DNA of 64,000 nucleotides from Pictodentalium vernedei (GCA_031216915.1 CM062297.1:181498350-181562349), one strand, 5' to 3'; counted from the stretch's first letter, positions 40,971 to 52,474 are shown. A program made the numbers and translations. The notes: generated from the sequence alone by a model not told the origin.

Positions 40971-41210
40971 CTCCTTGCATGCTGCAGGTATATATTCCTG
41001 CCTGGACTTGATTTCTCCTACCTCTGAAATAAGTAAAATTTGTGTGCATTTAATCAAAATTTCCCCCTGTAAATTGCATTGACTTTTGCACCAATTATTT
41101 CTTGAGTCAAATTTTGAGGATTTTTTCATCTTATTTAGTCATGGCTGCTTTAGTGCAGCCATGACTAGATTTGATGAAAAATATCTTGAAAATACTCAGC
41201 AGGGTAAGAG
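40971..41210 (-). mobile_element. TTAA MITE family B, complete
   Basis: TTAA at 40967-40970 and 41211-41214. Ends CTCCTTGCATGCTGCAG and the complement of CTCTTACCCTGCTGAGT; hairpin TAGTCATGGCTGCTTTAG / CAGCCATGACTAG around 41150. Confidence 0.88.
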
Positions 41211-41234
41211 TTAAAGGCAGCTCGTCTGTTTGGG

Positions 41235-41560
41235 CAAGTCAGTGGAGCAAAGTGGTTCAGTGGTTACGACATTGGAATGCAAACCAAAAGGTCCATGGTT
41301 TGATCCCTGCCAAAGATAACTGCGCTGTATACTTGGGAAAAGCAGTTCATCCTGGTTATTCTGGTGGCACAGTGACATTGTGTGCTAAGGCATACTGCAC
41401 ATCGATGGTGCACATGTCTTCAACCAGTGCTAACCCTGCTTATGTGGAGTTAGTACGTTGCAGAGTGTGGCAGTTGCTCTCCATTGCTTGGTGGTTTTTT
41501 CCAGGTACTCTGACTTACTCAACCCATAAGACTTTCTGACATGAGGTGATGCTAGTTATC
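41235..41560 (+). mobile_element. tRNA-headed SINE
   Basis: A box GTGGTTCAGTGGTTACGAC, B box CATGGTTTGATCCCTGCC, then body 'gtgctaaggcatactgcaca', 'catgtcttcaaccagtgcta', 'ccaggtactctgacttactc' and 'ctgacatgaggtgatgctag'. The tgtccttggg core is eroded to 'tatacttgggaaaagcag'. Confidence 0.8.
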
Positions 41561-41564
41561 AAAA

Positions 41565-41692
41565 GCATCTTTGGGAGATGAACTCGTATAGAGTGATGAA
41601 GGGGTTCCATTTATGGACATGATCCCCGGACTGTTTTTTTCTGATGATATGGTGTTAGTGTCCAAAAGCACAGAGGGACTAGAAAATGCATG
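41565..41692 (+). pseudogene. Tiny LINE fragment with an FSDD box
   Basis: One frame reads GVPFMDMIPGLFFSDDMVLVSKSTEGLENA-like, matching the G.PLSP......LFFADD.VLLAES.EGL segment around the catalytic YADD box of non-LTR reverse transcriptases. Nothing else of the element is left. Confidence 0.5.
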
Positions 41693-41699
41693 TTGCATA

Positions 41700-42745
41700 T
41701 GGGAACAAATTGAGGCTCAAACTGAATGAAAACCAGAGGCTGAAGCAAGCCAAAAATGCTCACCTGGCTCAAGTTGTCAAAAGAGATGAGTGTAGAGCCC
41801 GAATATCAACCCAGGAATCCGATTTGAACAAACTTGAATCTGACCCCCCTAGAGATGTTGTATACCAAATATCAAAAGCATCTGATTGGTGGAGCTGAAG
41901 ATGAAGATTTTTAAAGATAATTCCCCATATTGCACTAAGTTATAAAATATGTAATCTCATGGGGAGCCCAAACGTTGACCCAGGGACTCTATTTGAACAA
42001 ACTTGAATCTGCCCCCTCCCCCTTCCTCAATCCCTCCTTACAGATGTTGTATACCAAATATGAAAGAATTCTGACTGGTGGATCTGAAGAAGATTTTAAA
42101 AAGAAATTTTCTCATATTGCACTAAGTTAAACTTTGGGCTCCAATAAAGAGCCCAAATATCAAACCCAGGAAGCCAATTTGAACAAACTTGAATCTGACC
42201 CCCCTTAAAGATGTTGTATACCAAATATAAAAAGAATTGGTCTGTTGGATCTAAAGAAGATTTTAAAGCTTATCTCCCATATTGCCCTAAGTTAATTATT
42301 TGGGCTCTTGTATTGAACCCAAATATTAACCGAGGGGTTTAATGTGAACACACTTGTATCTGACCGCGGTCCCCCCCCCCCCCACCCCCCCACCACCCAA
42401 TGGATCCTGTATACCAATTATCCAAAGATTCTAATTTGTGGATCTGAAGAAAAAATTTTGTTCAATATTTGCAAATATGCTGACTCAAGCATTTTTTCAA
42501 TGACCACACCCCCCAACCCCCACCCCCATCATACAGAACAGCTTGACACAACTGATGGTAATTTTTTTTACCATTCCTAAGGAAGCTTCATACCAAATAA
42601 CAGTTCTCTGTTCCATGTGGTTATGGAAATAGGGCTATTTTAATTTTTTTCTATTTTTAGTTCCCAGATGACTGTAAAAAAAAAAATTTTCAGGCATCAA
42701 TCAATTACTTAGGACCCACTTATACTACATGCCAAATTTGGTTGA
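41700..42745 (-). repeat. Inverted relative of the 167-bp array
   Basis: Units in reverse orientation carry 'gttgtataccaaatat', 'tttgaacaaacttgaatctg', 'gaagattttaaa' and 'attgcactaagtt', complements of the 9-10.6 kb words, with steps of about 165 bp (e.g. 'ttgaacaaacttgaatctg' near 41824, 41993, 42178). A C13 tract interrupts one unit (42371-42383), at the position where others read CCCCCC. Confidence 0.8.
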
Positions 42746-42759
42746 AATAGTTGGGTGTC

Positions 42760-44133
42760 TGACAAGCACACATTCCACGCACTGTGCTGTAGAAGACATG
42801 GACGGTCAGTCAGAGAATTTACCACATTCTGTCCCCACGACCTCAATACCTTGTAAATCCTCCTCAGTTTGCAAGATTAGCGCAGATCTGACGTGGCATA
42901 CTCCTCACCAAACGTCCAGTATCGGCTTGACTGATGTTATTCCATTCTTCCTGCGGTGTTGCGGTGGGTTCCTGGACATTGGTAGGGGCTGTTGGCGTTG
43001 GAATAGGCACCTGCCAAGTATATCCCAGATGTTCTCGATTGGTGAAAGGTCTGGACTTAGTGCTGGCCAAGGTAGTGTAGTGATGTTCTGCTCCTGGAGA
43101 AACTATGTAGCGACATGGGGCCTGTGTGCTCTTGCATTGTCATCTTGGAAAATGAATCGACGACCATGACGTGCAAATCGCACCACATGAGCTGCTAACA
43201 TGCTGTCACGGGAGAACTGTGATATGCCCTTGGATGACATAAAATGCTGCTCTGCTTGTCATGGTTGTGCCTCCCCACACCATAACTGATCCAACACCAA
43301 AACATCATGGCATTGTTGGTTTTGCCCCCACCACACTCTGTTTCGCCTGTCGTGAAGTCGGCAGTGAACCTCGATTCATCAGAAAACATGATGAGACGAT
43401 TGTCTCAGCGTTGTCGTGCTCCACACCAATTACGCCTGGCTGCTTTGTGACATTGAGTCAAATGTGGAATTATTCGAGTCAAATGTGGAATTATTCGAGG
43501 TCATCGAGCATAGAAATTCCAGCTGTGTAGGCAATTTTGGATAGGCTGACCACTAACTCACACATCTGTCGCTCGGTGCAGCTGCTGCCCAATTTCTGAG
43601 GTACTTTGATGACAGTTACGTAAAACTGTGGTTCGGATGAAATGATCCTGGTTAGCAGTTGTCGCCCTCAGATGACCTGACCGACATCTGTCATCAACAT
43701 TACCTGTGTTACGGTAGCATGACCACAACCTGCTAATCACCGATTAAGCAACGTTGAGAATTTGAGCCACTGCAGTCTGTCTGTCGCCAGCTTCAAACAT
43801 GCCAACGATACGTAAACTGTTGTCACCTTCAGTCTTTGCATACCTCAAAAGTTACGTTTCAACCAGAAACTATTGATGAACAGGTTTATACCAAGAAAAG
43901 AATGATGAGACCTCTGAAAAAGCCCGTCCAGTACAAATGAACATTTCAAAACGTACTCCACAGACATTAACGCGGAGCTCGGGCGAAAAACCTGCACAAA
44001 GTTTTCGTGGGCCGGTGACATTCATGATCCACACTAAACTTGGTAACATACTAATGTATCCAATCAAGCGTATCCAATACCATTTTCCGAAAATTTCAAC
44101 ATAAGTTTGGATATCCCCTACTTTTTTGAATAG
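42760..44133 (-). pseudogene. Tc1/mariner-type transposon, dead, 3'-truncated
   Basis: Read on the minus strand. The right end (44133) abuts TA and reads CTATTCAAAAAAGTAGGGGA, a Tc1-type inverted repeat; its partner on the left is not found. Transposase segments in order: a DNA-binding helix-turn-helix with 'VSRLW..Y..TG.V.DR.RSG' likeness (43740-43558), the first catalytic Asp in MFSDESRFTADF (43389-43350), the second in FQDDNARAH (about 43130), the Glu in the degenerate REHLGYTW (near 43010), and EEWNNI.QA near the C-terminus, then GGFTRY before a stop. Stops and frameshifts separate them. It would cut and paste the element at TA sites if intact; this copy cannot. Confidence 0.85.
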
Positions 44134-44490
44134 TATATGTTTGAATTTGGCTTAATGGTTGTGAAGAAGACAACTTTCCAACAGCGACAGATGACGGATG
44201 CCAAGTGATGGCAATAGCTCACACTGACATGCAATCAGGTGAGCTAACAAAAGGAAGGTTATATCTAGGGCTGTACCCCCCTCCCCATCTCGAAAGAGAT
44301 TGTTGTGCCCCCAGCCTTGAAGAGGTACTGAACTACATGTGTGTGTCTGTCCACCCGTTCGCTCATCTATTCATCTGTCTGTCTATCCCAGACATTCAGT
44401 ATGTTAATCAGTAGGAGGTGTGGCCCAACACATAAAATTTCCAGTGTCTAAATACGGGTTATTGTTTCCTTAAGTAGTAATCCCTTTGTC
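44134..44490. repeat. CTGTC-leader repeat piece and unassigned sequence
   Basis: 'gcaatcaggtgagctaacaa' and 'cgttcgctcatctattcatc' plus 'tgtctgtctatcccagacat' resemble other leader repeats. No gene. Confidence 0.4.
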
Positions 44491-44495
44491 CTTAA

Positions 44496-44737
44496 CTGGT
44501 AAAGTGCTGGAAGCCCATATTTGGGCTTTATTCTGAGGTGAAGGTACAACAACTTGAAGGCTTCATACTCAGAGGATGTGCTCCGTATTATCTTTGAAGT
44601 GATATTATTTAGTCTGTAAGGACTTGTCTTGCTACAATTTATGGGAGAGTGCCCACAGGCACTCTCCCATAAATTGTAACAAGGCAAAGATATGTGAACA
44701 AATTTTGAAGTCCAAAAATAATTTAGCACTCTACCAG
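44496..44737. mobile_element. TTAA MITE family C, complete
   Basis: TTAA at 44492-44495 and 44738-44741. Ends CTGGTAAAGTGCTGGA and the complement of TTTAGCACTCTACCAG (CTGGTAGAGTGCTAAA). Hairpin 44634-44683: TACAATTTATGGGAGAGTGC and complement. Confidence 0.9.
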
Positions 44738-44779
44738 TTAAGTGGTGGGGGCTGGGTTTGCTACAAAAGAAAAACCTGT

Positions 44780-45300
44780 TAAGGGTCAATCTCCAGAAGG
44801 ATGTCCATCCATTTGACCAGCTGTCTGGCTTCATTTCTCAGCAGTGAGTTGATAGATTTCAACAAAATTTGCAATGTGGTATCCTGGGGATGACCCACTT
44901 CCGCCACATGTTGAATGAAGTTGCCCACTCTGTTTTCACCAGAGTTATTGCCCCTTACTTTGTTAAATTTTCTTTAGTCTGTCTAGATCCACACATCAGC
45001 AGTGAGTGGATATGTTTCAACAAAATTCTCTATGTGGTATCATTGGGATGACCCACTTCCACCACTTGTAGAATGGAGTTGTTAACCCGAGTTATGGCCC
45101 TTAATTTGTCAAATTTTCAGTGATTTTTTAAAAATTCAATTATGCTTCATCGGTCCAGCACTGCAGTGGGGGTATGACCTGCCTTCAGCAATAGCTCTTG
45201 TTCGCCTGGCATTGGCCCAAGTGGTTGAATCAATATGTGTCTCCACAAACATTTAAAGGTAGCGAGTCTGTAAAAAATACAGATGATGCAAGTGCCTAAA
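44780..45300 (+). repeat. Two-unit tandem repeat of molluscan type
   Basis: 'gatgtccatccatttgacca' leader, then two diverged units of about 155 bp: 'tttcaacaaaatt(t/c)', 'gtggtatc', 'gggatgacccacttcc', 'gagttat(t/g)g(c/g)ccctta' at 44855 and 45010. End near 'cagcactgcagtgggggtat'. Confidence 0.65.
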
Positions 45301-45445
45301 TGAGGTAAAAAAAAAAAAAGACGTGTAGATCAAATGTTTAATTCAAAAGAAATGATATGCAATATACAATCATAATATATATAAAATAATTTTTGTATAC
45401 ATTGATGCTTGCAAAACCCTGAACAACATTGCAAAAAATGTAATA

Positions 45446-45874
45446 CAGTAGAATCCTCTTAATTGAATATCCATTTTGCCAGTGAAAATTATTCAATTAA
45501 CAGGAGTATACAATTAACAGGGATTTGGTCAGTTTCCTGTGTTCTGGAGGTAAACTGAGCATTTATTCTATTATATCTTGTTTGACAGAGCTCATAGAGC
45601 TCTGTCAAACAAGATATAATAGATTAAATGCCTGTACTGGATGTAGTGAGGTCAAAAAGGTTGATAAATAAGGGGAATTTGGTGGGTGTCACAGTAATTT
45701 TTTCGACAATTACAAAAATTTATATACAATTAACAGGAGTTTACTCTACAACCCATATGCAATTAACAGATCAAATTTGTACTGAAGGTATGGTAAATGG
45801 TTTTGTGTTTGAAAATTATATTCAATTAACAGGGATATACAATTAAGAGATATCCAATTAAGTGGGCTCCACTG
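45446..45874 (+). mobile_element. pogo-like MITE, best complete copy
   Basis: 429 bp between TA (45444-45445) and TA (45875-45876). Ends CAGTAGAATCCTCTTAATTG and the complement of CAGTGGAGCCCACTTAATTG. Internal 'caattaacagg' words recur in both orientations; the central hairpin spans 45567-45627. It provides the empty-site reference for the DIRS insertion at 33029. Confidence 0.9.
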
Positions 45875-45946
45875 TATTGTACTTTTGTACATTCTCATGA
45901 TAATGCAGGTAAATTTGGTGAATATGCAGGATATACAGCTTGTTAA

Positions 45947-46188
45947 CCCTTTACCTATCATGAAAAGCAGACGACACTTGCAAAACAATTCTTGAATAAC
46001 TAATTTTTTTCATTTTTTGTCTCAAAAACATAGGTTATGACCCCTCATTGGAACGAGCTCGACAAGCCCGTTCCAATGAGGGGTCATAACCTATGTTTTT
46101 GAGACAAAAAATGAAAAAATATTGAAAATTAATTGGCGATTTTTTAGAATAGCGCTGGCCGGTTTTGGCCATTACGTTGGGTGAAGGG
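45947..46188. mobile_element. TTAA MITE family A
   Basis: TTAA at 45943-45946 and 46189-46192; ends CCCTTTACCTATCATG and GTTGGGTGAAGGG. Hairpin 46009-46114, the longest in the family (TTTTGTCTCAAAAACATAGG through CCCCTCATTGGAACGAGCTC and complement). Confidence 0.9.
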
Positions 46189-46324
46189 TTAAACATATTT
46201 ATTCATTTAAACAAGCTTTTAATTGAAAATATGTTTTCATTTTTGGAATTCACTAAAAACAAACCCAACAACAGTTCTTAAGCAAGTTTAAATAGTATTT
46301 GCTGGCTTTGACCATTACATTGGG

Positions 46325-46560
46325 TAAAGAGTTGATATCGATGACATTTACACTAAGGCTGTACAGTGCACAGGGTTAGTTATTCAGTTAGAAATGAAAT
46401 TTTTTTTATAACCAGAAAGTGTGACTAACCCTGTGCAGTGCACAGGGTTAGTCACACTTTCTGGTTATAAAAAATTGGTAACTGCCATATCACATGCTAC
46501 ATAAAAAATATATAATGACTTAAAGGCTGTAAAAATGCTTTGGGTAAGTTAGTTACATGT
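46325..46560. repeat. Palindromic repeat P, most complete copy
   Basis: Central hairpin 46410-46472: AACCAGAAAGTGTGACTAAC with its complement around TGCAGTGCA. Flanks 'aaggctgtacagtgcacagg' and 'taaaggctgtaaaaatgctt' are weakly related. Fragments at 15598-16472 and 16697-16745. Confidence 0.7.
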
Positions 46561-46669
46561 CGTTAGGTAGGGTGCTGGATTCAAGAAACTGTTGGAAATA
46601 CTTATACTGGATTGTGGAAATTTTTTTAAGTGAATTCCAAAAACGAAAACATATTCTATTTTCAATTAA

Positions 46670-46985
46670 TAGTGTGTTTTTATTGGAATTAACAACACTT
46701 TGGACAGCCAGGGTATCTCACCCTCAGAGAGTTTTACGTGTGGAAGAAGCCGGCGCACCCAGAGAGAACCATTGAGTAATGGCAAGCAAGTGCTCAACTC
46801 CCGAAGGTACTAAGTCCACACAAGCAGGGTCGGCATTTGTTGAAGTGCACCATTGAGTGCAGTATGCCTTAGTACACCCTGACCCTCACATGGGCAATCA
46901 GGATGAAGTGGCTTGCCCAAGGACACAGTGCGGTTGCCCCTGGCGGGGATCGAACCGTGAACCTCTCGGTACCACCCTCCCTGTT
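46670..46985 (-). mobile_element. tRNA-headed SINE, head damaged
   Basis: Minus strand: B box TTCACGGTTCGATCCCCGC, core 'gtgtccttgggcaagccact', body and (tta)n-poor tail. The A box is lost by a deletion of about 30 bases that is not present in the second duplicate copy (52965-53300). Confidence 0.8.
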
Positions 46986-47024
46986 AAACATATACATATG
47001 CACTGGTGAACATACACTTCACTG

Positions 47025-47326
47025 GTCAGGTACCAGAAGCCACTATTGTGGCTTTACTGAATCAGTAAAGTGTTGAAAGCCACTTTAGTTACTTTATACC
47101 ACATTCATTAGCTTGTGTTTGCTCATCAGCAGAACAATGCTTATACATGAAATTGTTTGTTACAATTTATTAGAGAGTGCCAATTTGCACTCTCCAATAA
47201 ATTGTAACAAATCAATTATCTAGAAAATCGTGCAAAACTAAGGCTCTCCTTGTTTGTAGCAATAAAATCTGTGAAAAAAATACATGTGATAAATCGCTTT
47301 TGCAAAATAATTTAGCACTCTATCAG
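47025..47326. mobile_element. TTAA MITE family C
   Basis: Right TTAA at 47327-47330 after 'tttagcactctatcag'; the left end is altered ('cactggtcaggtaccagaag'). Hairpin TACAATTTATTAGAGAGTGC / GCACTCTCCAATAAATTGTA at 47160-47210. Same subfamily as 84-372. Confidence 0.75.
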
Positions 47327-47379
47327 TTAATGAGTATGCCCTTTAATGTGAAGCCTGGGAGCACAATTTGGATTTATAG

Positions 47380-47516
47380 CTTTAACCCTCTACACTCTGA
47401 TGTCAAAATGGCAAGGTTTTCAACAGCAAATATTTCCAATAATGCAGTTTGATATTTAACCAAATTATACCTTGTCTGACAGAGCTTCGTGAGCTCTGTC
47501 AAACAAGATATACTTG
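47380..47516. repeat. Hairpin repeat
   Basis: 'ttaaccctctacactctgat' opens like a TTAA MITE (47383); a hairpin CTTGTCTGACAGAGCTTC / GAGCTCTGTCAAACAAG follows at 47470-47512, sharing its core with the pogo-like MITE hairpin. The right end is not seen because a SINE tail begins. Confidence 0.5.
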
Positions 47517-47905
47517 GTTATTTATTTATTATTTATTGAGGTTTAACAACACTTTAACAGCCAAGGTCATATCGTGTCAGTGACAGTTTTAGGCCGGAGT
47601 ACCCGGAGAGGACCACCGAGCAATGACAAGCAGCTGCCAGCTCCCCAACATCGTAACTCCACACTGCAGCACAGGCAGAGTTAGATTGGTTGAAGACATG
47701 CGCACCATCAATGTGCAGTATGCCATAGTACACGGCGGCATCGTGCCCCCATATGGACAATCAGGGTTAAGTGCCTTGCCCAAGAACACACCACAGGAGT
47801 CTGAATCGATCGCTCAGATGGTCACCCATCGAAGTACTAACCAGGCTCAACATTGCTTAATTTCGGTGATCTAACGAGAACTGGTTACCGCAACGCCACC
47901 ACGGC
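47517..47905 (-). mobile_element. 5S rRNA-headed SINE
   Basis: Minus strand from 47900: GGTAACCAGTTCTCGTTAGA, 'gaaattaagcaatgttgag', 'cctggttagtacttcgatgg' (closer to canonical 5S GGTTAGTACTTGGATGGG than the other copies), then core, body and (taaa)n tail. Confidence 0.85.
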
Positions 47906-47999
47906 TCTGATATAATTGGTTAAATTCATAGTTAAACAAGAGAAAAACAGTGTGACTGGAGAAAATTCTGTTGCACAACCAGAGTGCTAGGGGTTATTA

Positions 48000-48360
48000 T
48001 TTATTTATTGATGTTTAAGGTCACATATTTATGCACAATGGCTAATCATGACTGCGACAGTTTTACGGGTGGAGGAAGCCGGAGTACCCGGAGAGAACCA
48101 CCTAGCAACAACGAGCAGCTGCCAGCTCCCCAACATCGTAACTCCGCACTGCAGCACAGGCAGGGTTAGATTGGTTGAAGACATGCGTACCATCGACGTG
48201 CAATACGCCTTAGTACACGGCGTCATCGTGCCCCTACGCGGGCAATGGAGATGAAGTGTCTTGCCCAAGGACGCAACGTGGTTGCTGCAGGTGGGATTTG
48301 AACCGAGGACCTCTCGGTTTGCAGCCTGCACCTCTACCAACTGAGCCACTGCGCTCCCCA
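48000..48360 (-). mobile_element. tRNA-headed SINE with repeat B tail
   Basis: Minus strand: A box TGGCTCAGTTGGTAGAGG (48348-48331), B box GGTTCAAATCCC (48304-48294), the best tRNA-like head in the window. Core 'gcgtccttgggcaagacact', body to 'aaaactgtcgcagtcatgat', then 'tagccattgtgcataaatat' and 'gtgaccttaaacatcaataa', the 3' module of repeat B instead of the usual tail. Confidence 0.88.
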
Positions 48361-48497
48361 AGTGTGCTAGGGGTTAAACTGTATTACAATTATTAAACAC
48401 TGAATCTCTTCTTTTAATCCAGAACCACATGTCAACAGGTTAAAACTGAACATCCAGGGCTTAAACATCCATATACCCTGCACGCTGATCAAGTTAA

Positions 48498-48672
48498 CCA
48501 TTTGCCTAACATGAAAGGCAGACAACACTTGCAAATAAAATTCTTGACCAACAAATTTGTTTTTCATTTCATTCATTGTCATAAGCTCTGTTTTTAAGAT
48601 GAAAAATGAAAATTGAATAGTGATTTTTGTGAATAACATTGGCCGGTTTTGGACATTACATTGGGTAAAGGG
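48498..48672. mobile_element. TTAA MITE family A, degraded
   Basis: TTAA 48494-48497; right target TTAT (48673-48676). Ends CATTTGCCTAACATG and ATTGGGTAAAGGG. Most of the hairpin is lost. Confidence 0.75.
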
Positions 48673-48714
48673 TTATCGATTCGTCTCCTATCTGTTACCT
48701 GAACAAGGTTCAGT

Positions 48715-49300
48715 TAAGAATTGAATGCAATTTTAATAATCTTTATTGGAGTATGAACGTGCAGGAATGGGTACAAATTATGTATGAATCCCAAAGGGAT
48801 TCATACAATTTGTACCCATTCCCACACGTTCATACTCCAATAAAGATTATAAAAATTGCATTCAATTCTAATAACTACATTCTGAAACTGTTTAAACTAC
48901 TTTTTACCAAACAACAAAGCAGAAAGACGAAATAAAACATGTACGAACAAACGAGGCGAAAAACCACCCTCACACAAAAGACAAAGCGCACAACTCTGAT
49001 TTTTAATTTTCACAACTTTAGAAATGGAAACGAGTATTTTAGTAATGGGCTTTATGCAACAGATGGGAAATGTCACCAAAGAAACAGCAGCGGAGTTGAT
49101 CACTGCGAGAGGCGCTAAAAGTTGAAAACCCGCCCGAATTACATTCTGTCAACTGCGCTCTACCGTAAATGCTGGTCAAAGTTCGACCAAATGTATTCAT
49201 TGGAAAATGAATTACATTTGGTCATGACGTTTTTATCCAGCTGACCAATGGGAATTGAGTATTTGGACCCAAAACGTATAACTACATTAACAATGTAATT
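48715..49300. repeat. Repeat H, second copy
   Basis: Same hairpin-plus-body structure as 6131-6735. The hairpin at 48718-48866 is nearly perfect; the body ends at 'aacaatgtaatta'. The 68-codon minus frame (49103-48897) is retained with a few substitutions. Confidence 0.75.
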
Positions 49301-49564
49301 ATGTTGTTATGAACTGTATGAGCTCTAACGGGAAATTTTCATATACACATCCAACAGCTAACATTGATAGGATTCAATGAACTTTTAACCATTATCTTGT
49401 TTTTCCCACTTTCATCCTTTATGGAGGATCTATATTTTTATTTGTATGCGATGAAGTTCATATGTAATAACATAGTTGTAACTTCATCTTCTGAATAATT
49501 GTTTGAGTGAGTCCCACGATTATTCGAACAATTAATCAGATGATATCCGAGGTATTTGTTTGTG

Positions 49565-49830
49565 TTGTTGGAGTTTAATGACATTTTCAGCAGCCAGTGT
49601 CACATCGTACTGGGCAGTTTTTGGGTGGTGGAAGCCGCAATACCCACAGAGAACCACTAAGCAGCAGCAAGCAACTGTCATAGACTCTCCAACTTACTAT
49701 CCTAACACACTGGCCATCAGGGTTAGCACTGGTTGCAGGCAAGTGTACCATTGGTATGCCCCAGATGGACAATCAGGATTAAGTGTCTTTCTCCAGTGAA
49801 CGATGAAGATGAAAGGGGTCAGGATCATTG
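49565..49830 (-). mobile_element. Diverged SINE, head lost
   Basis: Minus strand body: 'aaagacacttaatcctgatt', 'gtacacttgcctgcaacc', 'ctctgtgggtattgcggctt' and 'gctgaaaatgtcattaaact'. More diverged than neighbouring SINEs and without Pol III boxes. Confidence 0.65.
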
Positions 49831-50360
49831 ACTTTTCAATCTCAAGTCCTTGGTACTAATCAAAGAGCCAACAAGTTCCCGATTAATTGTTCTAAATGTG
49901 CATCCCCCCAAAAAGGTTAAAATTTTAAAATCTCCAGCTTTCATACTGACTTTGTAAGATGCTGCAAGTCAATATAAATGTTTAATGAGGGGGTTTAATT
50001 TCAGTGATGGACTGCCTGAGAACCAAAACCATTTTTTTTTGTCTAAGCTATGAATATGTTTGCTGTACACCTTTCCTGTGTAACATATTTTAAAGTTATG
50101 GAAGAAGCATCACAAATTTCAACTGAATGCAACACACAAAGGGCAACAACTCTAAATTTTCAATAAATCTTTGTGATTTTTTAGATTGTGCGAGACACTG
50201 TTACCATAAAGCCACAAAACTAAAATCCAATAATTACTATTCCAAGTTATTATATACATGAAAACTTGTCATACATAACTGATGTAAGGCACACCACAGT
50301 TTATAGAAGTCTGGTAAGCATTATTTAAGTGATTATTTCAGCATTGAAATAAAGGGTAGT
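49831..50360. other. No recognisable gene
   Basis: Contains 'ctgaatgcaacacacaaagg' and 'gggcaacaactctaaatttt', phrases similar to molluscan repeats (also 50730-50750). No ORF of note. Confidence 0.4.
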
Positions 50361-50371
50361 TATTCTCTTAA

Positions 50372-50594
50372 CTGGTGGCAGGCTAGATTATATTTTTTTA
50401 GATGGGTCTGAATTTGTTATTCAAAATTTGATCTTTTATAAATTATTGGAGAGTGCCCACAGGCACTCTCCAGTAATTTGTAATAGAATAAATTTATATA
50501 ATTCTCAAATATTATATGCATTTAGCTGAACATGAAACATGAACAAGGATTATGTTGGCTTTTGCTCCAGTTCTCCCTTCCAGGACTCAACCAG
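50372..50594. mobile_element. TTAA MITE family C, diverged
   Basis: TTAA at 50368-50371 and 50595-50598; ends CTGGTGGCAGGCTAGA and the complement of AGGACTCAACCAG. Short hairpin ATTGGAGAGTGCCC / GGGCACTCTCC-type at 50446-50483. Confidence 0.75.
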
Positions 50595-50598
50595 TTAA

Positions 50599-50996
50599 CT
50601 AAATAACTTGTATGATTGCTCCCCAAAACATTGTCCAAGATGGTGTGATAAAATGCAGGACACCAAAACATGATAAGTTATTCAAGTTGTTACATCACCA
50701 TTCACATTGCAAATACAAAACACTGAACGAAGGGCAATAACTCTATTACTTGTGAATAAATTATGATTGCACTTGACATGACATGGTTGATCTCAGGCAG
50801 CCCACCAAAATTACAGAAACAATAATAACTGTTCAAGTTATTGCACAAATTTAAATTTCAAGTGAAATACATGTACAGTGAATGAAATGCAATACCTCGC
50901 TTTATTTTGAACAAGTAATCGTATTTTCGAACGTGTCCCAAAACATCCTTGATATAAAACAGCAAAGCAAAACTGATCAAATCTAAAAACTATTAT
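50599..50996. other. No recognisable gene
   Basis: AT-rich; 'gaagggcaataactctatta' word only. Confidence 0.4.
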
Positions 50997-51000
50997 TTAA

Positions 51001-51229
51001 CCCTTTACCCAACGAATAGACGGCATCCGCCCGCATGATATGCGAATTCAGCAGTTGGAAAATAATATTTTTCAAAAAATTTCAACAAAACCATATCATG
51101 TGACCCCTCGTTATAACAAGCTCGTCGAGCTCGTTCCAACGAGGGGTCACATGATATGGTTTTGTTGAAATTTTTTGAAAAAATGATATTAAAATAATAA
51201 TTTTTGATATCGTCTGCGTGGGTAAAGGG
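51001..51229. mobile_element. TTAA MITE family A
   Basis: TTAA at 50997-51000 and 51230-51233. Ends CCCTTTACCCAACG and GTGGGTAAAGGG. Hairpin 51070-51180 with AAACCATATCATGTGACCCC and loop CTCGTCGAG. Confidence 0.9.
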
Positions 51230-51300
51230 TTAAGTTACTGCATAAACAGAGGTATTATCGTGGATGAACAAACATGCAGATGGGATAAAATGCTATTTCT

Positions 51301-51333
51301 CCCCCCCCCCCCCCCCCCCCTCCCCCCCCCCCC
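51301..51333. repeat. Poly-C tract (C20 T C12)
   Basis: Follows 'gctatttct' and precedes 'acacacactatatg'. The duplicate copy (57582-57637) has longer interrupted C runs. Confidence 0.95.
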
Positions 51334-51679
51334 ACACACACTATATGTGAAACATACGTGTGTCCCGGGTGAGACAGCAGGGTGGGATATTTGTATCCCA
51401 CCCACCCCACGTGACATACTCATTTGCATATTTATTAGGTCGCCAGAACTATTTCATCATCGTCTGCACAATTGTAAATAAACAAAATGGCTTCACAATT
51501 TGCAAATATAAAAACTGACGAATTTGTCGCGGAGAAAAGAAATATAGAATTGAAATAGACTCAATATTTAATTATTATTCAAATATTAAACTTGATTTGT
51601 TTCAACCCCATGTTTCTCTGCAGATTTAATAATATCACTACACAAATTTATCGATCGATCAATAATATCACAATGCCTT

Positions 51680-51779
51680 NNNNNNNNNNNNNNNNNNNNN
51701 NNNNNNNNNNNNNNNNNNNNNNNNNNNNNNNNNNNNNNNNNNNNNNNNNNNNNNNNNNNNNNNNNNNNNNNNNNNNNNN
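51680..51779. other. Assembly gap, exactly 100 N
   Basis: A run of 100 N, the conventional placeholder for a gap of unknown size. Confidence 1.
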
Positions 51780-52202
51780 CCTCTTAATTGAATATCCATT
51801 TTGCCAGAGAAAATTATTCAATTAACAGGAGTATACAATTAACAGGGATTGGTCAGTTTCCTTTGTTCTGGAGGTAAACTGAGCATTTATTCTCTTGTAT
51901 CTGTTTGACAGAGCTGATAGAGCTCTGTCAAACAAGATATAATAGAATAAATGCCTGTATTGGATGTAGTGACGTCAAAAAGGTTGATAAATAAGGGGAA
52001 TTTGGGTGGGTGTCACAGTGTATTTTTTCCGACAATTACAAAAATTTATATACAATTAACATGAGTTTACTCTACAACCCACATGCAATTTAACAGATCA
52101 AATTTGTACTGAAGGTATGATAAATCGTTTTGTGTTTGAAAATTATATTCATTTTAACAGGGATATACAATTAAGAGATATCCAATTAAGTGGGCTCCAC
52201 TG
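51780..52202 (+). mobile_element. pogo-like MITE, left end in the gap
   Basis: Begins at the ninth or tenth base of the family consensus directly after the N run and ends 'gtgggctccactg' before TA (52203-52204). Confidence 0.85.
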
Positions 52203-52273
52203 TACTGTACGTTTGTACATTTTCATGATAATGCAGGTAAACTTGTGAATATGCAGGATATACAGCTTGTTAA

Positions 52274-52474
52274 CCCTTTAACCTAACATGAAAAGCAGAC
52301 GGGCACTTGGCAAAACAATTCTTGAATAACTATTTTTTTTCAATTTTTGTCTCAAAAACATAGGTTATGACCCCTCATTGGAACGAGCTCGACAAATGAA
52401 AAAATATTGAAAAATTAATTGGCGATTTTTGAGAATAGCGCTGGCCGGATTTGGCCGCTACGCTGGGTAAAGGT
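52274..52474. mobile_element. TTAA MITE family A, hairpin arm deleted
   Basis: TTAA at 52270-52273 and 52475-52478. The inner right arm is gone (gacaa joins atgaaaaaat), leaving an unpaired left arm. Confidence 0.8.

Larger units (their letters stand above)
45455..51679. repeat. 6.2-kb duplicated block, copy 1 (up to the gap)
   Basis: Collinear, element by element, with 51780-57982. Copy 1 stops exactly at the first N and copy 2 starts exactly after the last N. Differences are small indels, homopolymer length changes and a few larger losses. Confidence 0.92.

Noticed and set aside
48294..48360. tRNA gene on the minus strand
   Set aside because: A and B boxes are good, but the cloverleaf is not completed by a proper acceptor stem and the segment is the head of a multicopy SINE.
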